A DNA stretch of 9,192 nt, taken from Pseudomonadota bacterium (GTDB lineage Bacteria > Pseudomonadota > Gammaproteobacteria > Steroidobacterales > Steroidobacteraceae). Under the pieces are notes generated by a model. The model was given only the letters and a program-made list of their open reading frames with translations. It did not search any database and was not told the origin of the DNA. The translations under genes were made by a program, and so were the position numbers. The DNA is taken from positions 1 to 9,192 of the forward strand of contig JAJXYU010000222.1 of the NCBI GenBank assembly GCA_021780395.1. The letters are read 5' to 3'. Positions 1-6,222 of the stretch are shown here, one piece after another. Numbering within the stretch: position 1 is the stretch's first letter; each line of letters opens with the position of its first letter.

Positions 1-2
1 CG

Positions 3-491
3 CCGCCGCCCGCGTCCACCTCGACCCGGTGCATCAGCGTGGGCCCCTTCCTCGACGCCGCCGAGGCCGCGCGCGCCGCCGCGACCCTGCGTCGCGGCGG
101 CTACCGGCCGACGCAGCGGGTCGCCGAAGGCGAGGTCTGGGCAGGCGTCTGGGTCTATCTGGATCTGCCGCCGACGCCGGCTGCGGTCGCGCGACTGCGC
201 GCCAAGCTCGCGACGGCGGGGATCAAGCATGCGCTGGAGATGCCGGGTCCGAAGGAAGGCACGGTGATTTCGCTCGGTTTGTACAGCGAATCGACCCGCG
301 CCCAGGCGCGGGTCGGCCTCGCTCGGTCCCTCGGCTTGCATCCGCACGTCGCGGAACGTAACCGCAGCGGTGACGTGTACTGGATCGACGTCGACCTGAA
401 GCCAACCGATCCGAACCTCACGCCGTCGGATCTCGGCAGTTCCGCGGGACGCATCGTCCGACTCCAGGTGGTGTCATGCCCCGGCGCTTGA
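3..491 (+). CDS. SPOR-domain-like protein, 5' end outside window
   Basis: The reading frame is open from the first bases, so the true start lies upstream; 162 codons are visible and end at TGA 489-491. The visible part holds three beta-alpha-beta units. Each opens with a hydrophobic strand (CISVGPF at visible residues 10-16, VWVYL around 49-53, VISLGLY at 88-94) followed by an Ala/Arg-rich helix, and a last strand VYWIDVDL lies at 125-132. This alternation is the fold pattern of SPOR domains, which bind denuded septal peptidoglycan in the periplasm, and VGPF is a typical first-strand signature. Three units amount to about one and a half SPOR repeats, so part of a second repeat may be degenerate. 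An internal GTG at 39 is possible as a start but would cut the first strand. The family is recognised from pattern only. The target and any export signal cannot be judged without the N-terminus. Confidence 0.72.
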   Translation, partial: PPPASTSTRCISVGPFLDAAEAARAAATLRRGGYRPTQRVAEGEVWAGVWVYLDLPPTPAAVARLRAKLATAGIKHALEMPGPKEGTVISLGLYSESTRAQARVGLARSLGLHPHVAERNRSGDVYWIDVDLKPTDPNLTPSDLGSSAGRIVRLQVVSCPGA

Positions 492-838
492 CCGCGATGG
501 CTTTGCGCATCGGTGGATTCATGCTGGCCTACGGCGCCTGGTTCGCCTCCGTCGGGGTGGTCGCGTACCAAGGCTATCGCTGGTTGCGGGATGGACAATG
601 GACGCCGATCGGTGTGAGCGACGGGCTTCGGTCCGCGTTCGCGACGATCGGCGTGGGCGAGCGCGGTCACTTCGCGCAGTTCGCGCACTGGCTCGCCGAA
701 CCGACGGACTGGATCGGATGGCATCGGGTGCTCGAGGTCACGCCGGCGGCGGTCGCGTTGTTCCTGCTCGCGATCCTCGGGAATTTCGCCTATATCTACG
801 GGAGCGATTCGTTGAACGAACCGCGGGAGGAAGAATGA
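476..838 (+). CDS. small inner-membrane protein with two predicted helices
   Basis: This is a 120-residue protein that I do not recognise. Two hydrophobic segments are clear, at about residues 9-31 (Gly/Ala-rich, ending in Tyr-Gln-Gly-Tyr) and about 88-109 (Ala/Leu/Phe-rich). They are separated by some 55 residues with many aromatics, and an acidic tail of three Glu closes the protein. The likely topology is a hairpin in the inner membrane. ATG 476 is preceded by AGGTGG with 4 nt spacing and overlaps the upstream gene by 16 nt, which suggests translational coupling. A later ATG at 497 is in frame but has no visible ribosome binding site. The stop codon meets the start of the next gene. The context next to a SPOR-domain protein suggests a cell-envelope role, but that is only inference. 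Confidence 0.75.
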   Translation: MPRRLTAMALRIGGFMLAYGAWFASVGVVAYQGYRWLRDGQWTPIGVSDGLRSAFATIGVGERGHFAQFAHWLAEPTDWIGWHRVLEVTPAAVALFLLAILGNFAYIYGSDSLNEPREEE

Positions 839-1317
839 TGACGCAGCCGGAGGCGCCGCGACCCCCGTTGCCCCCGTTCGATGCCGAGACCGCCGCGCGC
901 AAGGTGCGCATGGCCGAGGATGCGTGGAATACGCGCGATCCCCAGCGCGTCTCGCTCGCGTACACCCGCGACAGCCAGTGGCGCAACCGCAGCGAATTCC
1001 TGCGCGGTCGAGCCGAGATCGTGGACTTCCTGATCCGCAAATGGAATCGCGAACTCGATTACCGGTTGATCAAGGAACTCTGGGCCTGCCGCGAGAACCG
1101 CATCGCGGTCCGGTTCGCGTACGAATGGCACGACGATGCCGGCCAGTGGTACCGCTCCTACGGCAACGAGAACTGGGAGTTCGACGAGCATGGCCTGATG
1201 CGCCGGCGCCTCGCGAGCATCAACGATCTGCCGATCGCCGCCGCGGAGCGCCAATTCCACTGGCCGCAGGGTCCGCGGCCGCTCGATCATCCCGGCCTGT
1301 CCGACCTCGGTCTGTAG
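838..1317 (+). CDS. DUF1348 / NTF2-like family protein
   Basis: This 159-residue protein matches the DUF1348 branch of the NTF2-like (SnoaL-like) superfamily as I remember it. Conserved stretches include [10 protein letters not shown] (residues 26-35), WRNRSEFL (48-55), [12 protein letters not shown] (71-82), RFAYEWHDD (92-100), [18 protein letters not shown] (107-124) and a C-terminal HPGLSDLGL. The fold is a cone-shaped alpha+beta barrel with a pocket. Members are cytoplasmic and mostly of unknown activity, so no reaction is assigned. The length is normal for the family. GGAGG at 826-830 lies 7 nt before ATG 838 and 4 nt before an in-frame ATG at 835. Starting at 835 would add one Met and give an ATGA overlap with the upstream gene, so either start is possible. 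The gene is the last of the plus-strand trio and converges on the mscS-like gene. Confidence 0.9.
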   Translation: MTQPEAPRPPLPPFDAETAARKVRMAEDAWNTRDPQRVSLAYTRDSQWRNRSEFLRGRAEIVDFLIRKWNRELDYRLIKELWACRENRIAVRFAYEWHDDAGQWYRSYGNENWEFDEHGLMRRRLASINDLPIAAAERQFHWPQGPRPLDHPGLSDLGL

Positions 1318-1341
1318 CCGCCGGCGCGATCCGCGCGCGGC
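1317..1341. terminator. possible hairpin between convergent genes
   Basis: GCCGC and GCGCG on the left can pair with CGCGCGCGGC on the right around an ATC loop, leaving a 2-nt CG bulge. It overlaps the last base of the DUF1348 stop and lies in the 45-nt gap before the convergent MscS gene. There is no T run on either side, so intrinsic termination is uncertain and the pairing may reflect base composition. Confidence 0.25.
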
Positions 1342-1362
1342 ATCGAAGCCCCGCAATCGGCC

Positions 1363-3342
1363 TCAGTGGCCCGGACGCTCGCCGAGCGCACGGATCAATT
1401 CCTTGGTCACGCGTTCGTCGATCTCGGCGGCGTGCGCGAGATGCACCGGATAGCGGACGACCGCCTCGACCGCCGTCGTTCCGAACTGCAACTGCACGCG
1501 CGGTTCCGCGCTCCCGGCCGACTTCGACGCCGTCGCCTCGCGGATCTCGGCGGCTTGCCGCTCGATCTCGCCGCGATAGTCCTGCAGCGCGTCGTTCACC
1601 GCGAGCAGCAGGTGGTTCTTGCTCTCGACCGGATCGGCGCCGGCCGGCAGCGTCAATTTGACCTCGTGCCAGGCGATCTCGACGCCCGGAATCTGCTTGA
1701 ACAATCCGTTCGCGACCTGGAACACGATCGCATTCGCGAAGGCGACGATGCGTCCGGTCGGACCGAGCTTGCCCTGGCCGCCGAGTTCCATCAGCTGCAG
1801 GCGGACCAGGCCGAGGTGGATCACCTCGCCGGTGACGTCGCCGATCTGCACCCGATCGCCGACGCGGATGCCGTATTTCCCGATCAGGAAGAAATAGCCG
1901 ACGATCGAGACGAGCACGCTCTGCATCGCGACCGCGATGCCGGCGGTGATCAGGCCGGCGAGCGTCGCGATCGAGCCGAGCTGGGTCGCGAAGGCGATCC
2001 CGACGATCAGCGCAACCAACGTCCACAAGGTGATCGCGCGAATCAGCAGCAGCTGATGCCGGCGCCGCGCCTCGTGTGCGTAACGAAAGACCGCGCGCCG
2101 CCAGAACTCCGCGGCGATGAACAGCGCCGCGAGCACGAGCGCGAGAATCCCGGCCCGCACCGCGAGCGCGATCGCGGCGCTGCGATATCGCTGATCGATC
2201 GCCGCACGCCAGCTGTGCAGGTTCGCGACATACTGCGGAATCAGCACGTAGGACTTGCCGAAGGGGATCAACAGCGAGGACATCCGGTGAAATTCAGCCG
2301 CGAGCGCATCGAGTTGCGGCCGCATCGCGGTCAACGCGGCCGCGTCGGCGTGATCGGCCGCGGCCGCGAGCGCATTCCCGCGCGTCGCGAGCGAGCGGAC
2401 CCGCGCGATCAGCGGCGCGCGAGCCGCGGTGAATTCCCGCTGGAGCGCGAGCGTCGCCTTGATCCGGGCATCGAGCGCGTCCCGCTGGGACGCGAGACGC
2501 CAGACGGCGCGGACGCGTTGCCACAGACCGCCGTTCGAGAGCGGCGCGTCGCCCGATGCCGGCAGATCGATCGGCGATCGCCCCGCCGACGCGGATCGGG
2601 CGTGGGCGGCACCCGTCGCGGCGGTGTCCGGGCTCGCCGCGGTGCCCGGGAGCGCGAGCGACATCGCCTCGATCTGCAGGCTCAGGGAGCCTGCGCCGGT
2701 GCCGGACGTGCCGGCGAAATCGGCCATCGCGTCGATGATCCCGAGCCGCGCGCCCGTCAGGTCGCGCTCGCCGTGCAGTTCGGAGATCTGCGCGAGCAAG
2801 GCCGTGCGCCGCGGCCCGCGCGCCCGCGCGAGGCCCGCGCGAGCGGCCGCGATTTCGGCGTCGATCGAATGCTGGTCGGCCTGGAGCCTCGCCTTCAATG
2901 CAAACAGTCCCGTGCCCGCCGATCCGCCCGGCGCCGACGCGTTCGGCGCGCCCGGGCGGGCGAGCATGCGCGCGTCCGCGCGCGCGATCGCGAAGGTGAA
3001 CGAGAGGATTTGCTGCGCGATCCGGGCATTCTCGGACAGGATCGGCCAGTCGCTCGGCTGGTCGGCGAGGTCGCGCTCGGTGCGCTGGTCCCGATACCAT
3101 TGAATCGTCCGGTCGAGGAGTGCGAGCACCTGCTGCGCACTCATCGGGGCGGCAGGCACCGGGGATTCGGCGAGCGCATCGGCCGGACGGGCCGACGCGC
3201 TCGGGGGCGTCGACCGCGTTGGCGCGCTCGAGGCGAGCGGTGCGCGCGGCGCGCCGCAGTGCGCCGGCGGCGCGACCATCACCGCGGCGACGGTTGCGAG
3301 GCCGGCGAGGGTGAGCCAACGGGCTCTCGTGGATGGATGCAT
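1363..3342 (-). CDS. MscS-family mechanosensitive channel with large periplasmic N-terminal region
   Basis: This is a 659-residue inner-membrane channel of the MscS family, expected to open under membrane tension and release solutes during hypo-osmotic shock. Residues 1-30 look like a signal peptide (basic start, then a hydrophobic run ending Pro-Pro-Ala-His-Cys-Gly). Residues 30-385 form a long, Ala/Arg-rich, helix- and coiled-coil-prone periplasmic region. Hydrophobic helices follow at about 388-412, 431-453 and 457-485. The last is the Gly/Ala-rich pore helix (GLITAGIAVAMQSVLVS, 463-479), followed by the beta domain (IRVGDRVQIGDVTGEV, 492-507) and a cytoplasmic alpha/beta domain to the end. 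E. coli MscS is 286 residues, so this is an enlarged member. I start it at ATG 3342. An in-frame extension to 3414 would run through the tRNA-Thr gene, and the 3342 start gives a good signal peptide. No clear Shine-Dalgarno is seen. The gene begins 39 nt after the tRNA. Confidence 0.88.
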   Translation of the reverse strand: MHPSTRARWLTLAGLATVAAVMVAPPAHCGAPRAPLASSAPTRSTPPSASARPADALAESPVPAAPMSAQQVLALLDRTIQWYRDQRTERDLADQPSDWPILSENARIAQQILSFTFAIARADARMLARPGAPNASAPGGSAGTGLFALKARLQADQHSIDAEIAAARAGLARARGPRRTALLAQISELHGERDLTGARLGIIDAMADFAGTSGTGAGSLSLQIEAMSLALPGTAASPDTAATGAAHARSASAGRSPIDLPASGDAPLSNGGLWQRVRAVWRLASQRDALDARIKATLALQREFTAARAPLIARVRSLATRGNALAAAADHADAAALTAMRPQLDALAAEFHRMSSLLIPFGKSYVLIPQYVANLHSWRAAIDQRYRSAAIALAVRAGILALVLAALFIAAEFWRRAVFRYAHEARRRHQLLLIRAITLWTLVALIVGIAFATQLGSIATLAGLITAGIAVAMQSVLVSIVGYFFLIGKYGIRVGDRVQIGDVTGEVIHLGLVRLQLMELGGQGKLGPTGRIVAFANAIVFQVANGLFKQIPGVEIAWHEVKLTLPAGADPVESKNHLLLAVNDALQDYRGEIERQAAEIREATASKSAGSAEPRVQLQFGTTAVEAVVRYPVHLAHAAEIDERVTKELIRALGERPGH

Positions 3343-3345
3343 CGG

Positions 3346-3357
3346 CGCGAACTCGCG
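3346..3357 (-). promoter_or_regulatory. short hairpin just upstream of the MscS start
   Basis: CGCGA and TCGCG are perfectly complementary around a 2-nt loop and lie 4-15 nt before the ATG, exactly where a Shine-Dalgarno would be expected. If formed, the 5-bp stem (or a 4-bp stem with a 4-nt loop) would occupy the initiation region. Such short GC stems arise often by chance in this composition. Confidence 0.25.
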
Positions 3358-3381
3358 AGATCGGGGATTCGATGGGTCAGG

Positions 3382-3457
3382 TGGTGCCGGCTGCAGGGAT
3401 CGAACCCGCGACATCCAGTTTACAAAACTGGCGCTCTACCAACTGAGCTAAGCCGGC
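3382..3457 (-). tRNA. tRNA-Thr (anticodon UGU)
   Basis: Read on the minus strand, the sequence folds into a full cloverleaf of 76 nt. The acceptor stem is GCCGGCT / AGCCGGC, the D stem is GCTC/GAGC, and the anticodon stem CCAGT/ACTGG carries the loop TTTGTAA. The variable loop has 5 nt, and the T stem GCGGG/CCTGC (one G-U pair) carries the loop TTCGATC. The anticodon TGT is at 3422-3424 and reads ACA threonine codons. The discriminator base is A, and the 3' CCA is encoded (3382-3384). The gene stands alone, between the oxygenase gene upstream and the MscS gene downstream. No pairing defect is seen. Confidence 0.97.
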
Positions 3458-3465
3458 CCGTCGGT

Positions 3466-3493
3466 AGTGTACCGCCCCCGGCTCGCAGTACAA
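3466..3493 (-). promoter_or_regulatory. candidate promoter for tRNA-Thr
   Basis: On the minus strand a -10-like TACACT (3471-3466, four of six consensus bases) ends 8 nt before the tRNA 5' end. TTGTAC (3493-3488, only TTG matching) stands 16 bp upstream as a -35. The implied leader would be almost absent, which is unusual for a tRNA precursor. Support is weak. Confidence 0.28.
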
Positions 3494-3554
3494 TCGCGAC
3501 CCCTCGGGCGCTCGGACGGATCTTGAGGCGGTGCGGCGCACCGGCGAGCAAGGC

Positions 3555-4595
3555 TCAGGTCGCGCGCGCAGCGGGGTCGCGGCGCGGTGACCGCAGGTGT
3601 TCCATGCCCTTGAACTCGACGAACTGCGTCGTCGTCTTCCAGAGGTAGTCGCCGAACAGGAACGGCTCGAACGGCGCGACACCGGGAATCGGCAGCGGTG
3701 CGATCTCGGCGTCGGCGCGGGCTTCGTAGAAGAAGGGGATCGACCGGCGTTCCCGCCCGTGGCCGATCACCCGATGCTCGGTCGCCCGGATGCGTCCGCC
3801 GCTCCAGCGTTCGAGCACCTTGCCGAAGTTCACCGCGAGGCTTCCCTCGGCGGGCGGCACGTCGGTCCAGTCGCCGTCGCGATGTCGTGCCTGCAGGCCT
3901 TCCACGCCGTCCTGTGCGAGCAGGGTCAGGAACCCGGTGTCGACGTGCGGAGCGCCCATCACGTACCAGCGCTCCGTTCCGCGATCGACCCAGACCCCGG
4001 GCTCGGTCGCGGCGACGTGCTGCGCATCGGTTCGCACCGGATAGCGAATCAGCCGCAAGGTCGACAGGCCGCCGCGCGCGAACGCATCGTCGAAATGGGT
4101 TTCGCTGAGCCCGAGTCCGCGGGCGATCGCACGCATCAGCGCGCGGCTCACGCCTTCCATCGACCGGTAGTACGAGGCGACCGTCGCGCGCCAGCCCGGG
4201 AGGACGGCGTCGGGCGGCAGCGGCGTCGCTTCGCGCAGCGGGTCGCCGGGGTCGACCTCGGCCGGACCATGGGCGACGTCGGGTCCCATGTCGATGCCTT
4301 CCTTGCAGGTCAGGAACCCGCCCTGCGCCGGGAACCAGCCGCGATACAGGTTCGGCCGGCTCGGGTCGAATTTGCGGCGCCACAGGCGACGGATCTGCGC
4401 GTCCGGCAGATCGAATATCCGGAACAAATCGGCGCGGGTCGTCGTGTCGAGCGGTACCGTCGGCGCGAACCCCGTCGCGACGAAGAAACCGCTCTCCGCG
4501 CTTGCGGCCATGATCTCGGCGTCGACGCTGTCGCGCCGGGTCGACGGTCCGCCGAACAGGGGGCCGACGTCGATCATCGGGATACGGTCGCTCAT
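3555..4595 (-). CDS. isopenicillin N synthase-like 2-oxoglutarate/Fe(II) oxygenase
   Basis: This is a 346-residue cytoplasmic non-haem iron oxygenase of the isopenicillin N synthase-like group. The N-terminal DIOX_N region begins with IPMIDVGPLF (residues 5-14) and includes SGFFVATGF (35-43). The C-terminal jelly-roll core carries the facial triad: H217 and D219 in APHVDTGFLTLL (HxD), and distal H274 in TEHRVIGHG. R283-x-S285, in RRSIPFFYEA, is the usual 2-oxoglutarate carboxylate pair. All key residues are present, so it should be active. The size fits the family (about 310-360). Substrates in this family range from peptides to hormones and purines, and nothing in the neighbourhood (no biosynthetic cluster) tells which applies; true penicillin synthesis is not implied. 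ATG 4595 has GGAG 5 nt upstream (complement of 4601-4604). A candidate promoter and a 9-bp inverted repeat lie in the divergent region. Confidence 0.92.
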   Translation of the reverse strand: MSDRIPMIDVGPLFGGPSTRRDSVDAEIMAASAESGFFVATGFAPTVPLDTTTRADLFRIFDLPDAQIRRLWRRKFDPSRPNLYRGWFPAQGGFLTCKEGIDMGPDVAHGPAEVDPGDPLREATPLPPDAVLPGWRATVASYYRSMEGVSRALMRAIARGLGLSETHFDDAFARGGLSTLRLIRYPVRTDAQHVAATEPGVWVDRGTERWYVMGAPHVDTGFLTLLAQDGVEGLQARHRDGDWTDVPPAEGSLAVNFGKVLERWSGGRIRATEHRVIGHGRERRSIPFFYEARADAEIAPLPIPGVAPFEPFLFGDYLWKTTTQFVEFKGMEHLRSPRRDPAARAT

Positions 4596-4611
4596 CGAAT
4601 CTCCGCGTCGG

Positions 4612-4664
4612 CGGCCGGTCCGGCCATCCAGGGACGACAGCGCGGACGATAGCGCGACCGGCCG
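4612..4664. repeat. 9-bp inverted repeat around the oxygenase promoter
   Basis: CGGCCGGTC (4612-4620) is the exact reverse complement of GACCGGCCG (4656-4664), with 35 bp between the arms. The left arm also overlaps a tight local hairpin, GGCCG-GTC-CGGCC (4613-4625). The arms flank the predicted -10 and start site of the oxygenase gene and could be an operator pair or a leader structure. High GC makes chance repeats common. Confidence 0.4.
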
Positions 4665-4674
4665 TCACCGTCGA
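4646..4674 (-). promoter_or_regulatory. candidate sigma-70 promoter of the oxygenase gene
   Basis: On the minus strand TCGACG (4674-4669, four of six bases of TTGACA) and TATCGT (4651-4646, four of six bases of TATAAT) are separated by 17 bp. The expected transcription start is near 4639, giving a leader of about 44 nt to the ATG at 4595. One arm of the 9-bp inverted repeat lies in the spacer. Confidence 0.38.
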
Positions 4675-4711
4675 GCCGGACAAGCGCGGATCCCGTGCAG
4701 CGGTGCGGCAC

Positions 4712-4720
4712 TGCTAGACT
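4712..4720 (+). promoter_or_regulatory. extended -10 promoter element of nnr
   Basis: TGC followed by TAGACT (4715-4720) forms an extended -10 element (TGn plus four of six consensus bases). No good -35 is seen 16-18 bp upstream, as is common for extended -10 promoters. The last base of the hexamer is 7 nt before the A of ATG 4728, so transcription would start at or within a base or two of the start codon, giving a leaderless mRNA. Confidence 0.45.
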
Positions 4721-4727
4721 CGAGTCC

Positions 4728-6221
4728 ATGGTGGAGTCCGCAGTCGATCGAAACCGGTGTGCGCTGCTCGATCGCGCCCGCACGAGCGAGGCGGACCGGC
4801 GGGCGGCCGCGGCTGGCGCGTCGATCGAGCAGTTGATGCAGCGGGCGGGCGATGCGGTGGCCGAGCAGATCGAGCGACGCTGGGGTTCGCGACCGGTCGT
4901 CGTGCTGTGCGGACCGGGCAACAACGGCGGCGACGGCCTCGTCGTCGCTCAGCGTCTCGCCGAGCGGGGCTGGCCCGTGCGCGTCGCGCTGCTCGGGACG
5001 CGCGAACGGCTCGTCGGCGCGCCACGGCAGCAGGCGGCGCGGTGGCACGGGCCGATCGAGGCGGTCACGCCGGCATCGCTCGACGGGGCGGCACTGGTCG
5101 TCGACGGACTCTTCGGCGCCGGCTTGAGCCGGGCGCTCGAAGGGCCCGCACTCGAGACGCTCGCGGCGGCACGTGCGCGCCGGATTCCGCTCGTCGCGAT
5201 CGACGTTCCGAGTGGCGTGGACGGTGATACCGGCGAGGATCTGGGGGCCGCGGCCGCCGTGCTCACCGTGACGTTCGTTCGCAAGAAGCCGGGACACTTG
5301 CTGCTGCCGGGCCGCGCGCTGTGCGGCGAGATCGCCGTGGCCGACATCGGCATTGACGACTCGATCGTGACCGCACTCGAGCCCGACGCGTTCGAGAACG
5401 AGCCGCGGCTCTGGGTGGACGCGCTGCCGCGTCCCGGGATCGCGGATCACAAGTACTCGCGCGGCCACGCGCTGGTGGTCGGCGGTCACCCGCTGACCGG
5501 TGCGGCGCGGATGGCCGCACGGGCGGCGGCTCGCGCCGGCGCGGGGCTGACGACGATCGCCGCGCCGACGGTCGCGTGGCCGATCTATGCGGCGGCATCG
5601 CAGAGCGTGATGGTCGCGACGGCCGATACCGCCGGCGATCTGGCGCGACTGCTCGCGGATCCGCGGATCTCCTCGATCCTGATCGGCCCCGGGGCCGGCG
5701 TCGGGGCCGAGACGCGCGCCCGCGTGCTCGCGATACTCGAGACCCGCCGTCCGGCGGTGCTGGACGCCGACGCGATCAGCGCGTTCGTCGAGGATCCCGC
5801 GTCGCTGTGGCAGGCGATCCGGGGGCCCTGCGTGCTCACGCCGCACGAAGGAGAATATCGCCGCGTATTCGACTTCCGGGGCACGAAGCTCGCGCGAGCG
5901 CGGGCCGCCGCCGCCGCGAGCGGCGCGGTGATCGTGTTGAAAGGGGCGGATACCGTGATCGCCGCGCCCGACGGTCGCGCCGCGATCAACGCGAACGCGC
6001 CGCCGACGCTTGCGACCGCAGGCGCGGGCGACGTGCTCGGCGGGCTCGTGGCGGGATTGCTCGCCCAGGGGATGGATCCCTGGAGCGCGGCCGCGGCCGC
6101 CGTCTGGATGCACGGTGCCGCGGCGGCCGCGGTCGGTCCCGGACTCATCGCCGAGGATCTGCCGGATCGCATCCCGGGCGTCTGGCGCAGGCTGCGTCGC
6201 CGGCGATCGCGAGGATCCTGA
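4728..6221 (+). CDS. nnr: bifunctional NAD(P)H-hydrate epimerase / ADP-dependent NAD(P)H-hydrate dehydratase
   Basis: This 497-residue metabolite-repair enzyme (YjeF type) restores NAD(P)H from its hydrated damage forms: the N-terminal domain epimerises R- and S-NAD(P)HX, and the C-terminal domain dehydrates S-NAD(P)HX using ADP. The epimerase part (about 1-225) shows GPGNNGGDG (62-70), VVDGLFGAGLSR (124-135) and AIDVPSGVDGDTG (157-169). The dehydratase part (about 240-490) shows HKYSRGHALVVGG (241-253), IGPGAGVG (319-326), LDADAIS (345-351), TPHEGE (371-376), LKGADT (404-409) and TAGAGDVLGG (430-439), with catalytic Asp435. The length is close to the E. coli protein (515). ATG 4728 is preferred over an in-frame GTG at 4695, which would place the start upstream of the promoter element. 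No Shine-Dalgarno is seen, consistent with leaderless initiation. An alcohol dehydrogenase gene follows after 1 nt. Confidence 0.96.
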   Translation: MVESAVDRNRCALLDRARTSEADRRAAAAGASIEQLMQRAGDAVAEQIERRWGSRPVVVLCGPGNNGGDGLVVAQRLAERGWPVRVALLGTRERLVGAPRQQAARWHGPIEAVTPASLDGAALVVDGLFGAGLSRALEGPALETLAAARARRIPLVAIDVPSGVDGDTGEDLGAAAAVLTVTFVRKKPGHLLLPGRALCGEIAVADIGIDDSIVTALEPDAFENEPRLWVDALPRPGIADHKYSRGHALVVGGHPLTGAARMAARAAARAGAGLTTIAAPTVAWPIYAAASQSVMVATADTAGDLARLLADPRISSILIGPGAGVGAETRARVLAILETRRPAVLDADAISAFVEDPASLWQAIRGPCVLTPHEGEYRRVFDFRGTKLARARAAAAASGAVIVLKGADTVIAAPDGRAAINANAPPTLATAGAGDVLGGLVAGLLAQGMDPWSAAAAAVWMHGAAAAAVGPGLIAEDLPDRIPGVWRRLRRRRSRGS

Positions 6222-6222
6222 G

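Noticed and set aside
598..837. Upstream extension of the DUF1348 protein
   Set aside because: The extra residues are Arg-rich and overlap the membrane protein gene. A good GGAGG lies before the starts at 835/838.
1220..2026. A 268-codon minus-strand frame within the MscS region
   Set aside because: Overlaps the pore and beta-domain coding part of the channel in another frame and has only Arg/Asp-rich low-complexity sequence.
3343..3414. Extended start for the MscS protein at 3414
   Set aside because: It would make the tRNA-Thr sequence protein-coding and bury the signal peptide behind 24 residues.
3382..3457. tRNA-Thr as an integration site of a mobile element
   Set aside because: No integrase, no repeated copy of the tRNA 3' end and no change of composition on either side within the window.
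3489..3494. TACAAT on the plus strand between the tRNA and oxygenase genes, as a plus-strand promoter
   Set aside because: A good -10 match, but no -35 and no plus-strand gene downstream before 4728. Most of it overlaps the complement of the tRNA -35 candidate.
1366..3648. A 760-codon open frame on the plus strand opposite the MscS gene and through the tRNA-Thr gene
   Set aside because: Composition is extreme in Arg, Gly and Glu with no domain pattern, and it reads through the tRNA. It mirrors codon-position GC bias of the true minus-strand gene.
3448..4683. A 411-codon minus-strand frame overlapping the Fe(II) oxygenase
   Set aside because: Arg-rich shadow of the oxygenase, which has the intact iron-binding triad in its own frame.
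6010..6222. Upstream extension of the alcohol dehydrogenase into nnr
   Set aside because: The family start is at ATG 6223. The extension lies over the nnr dehydratase active-site region in another frame.
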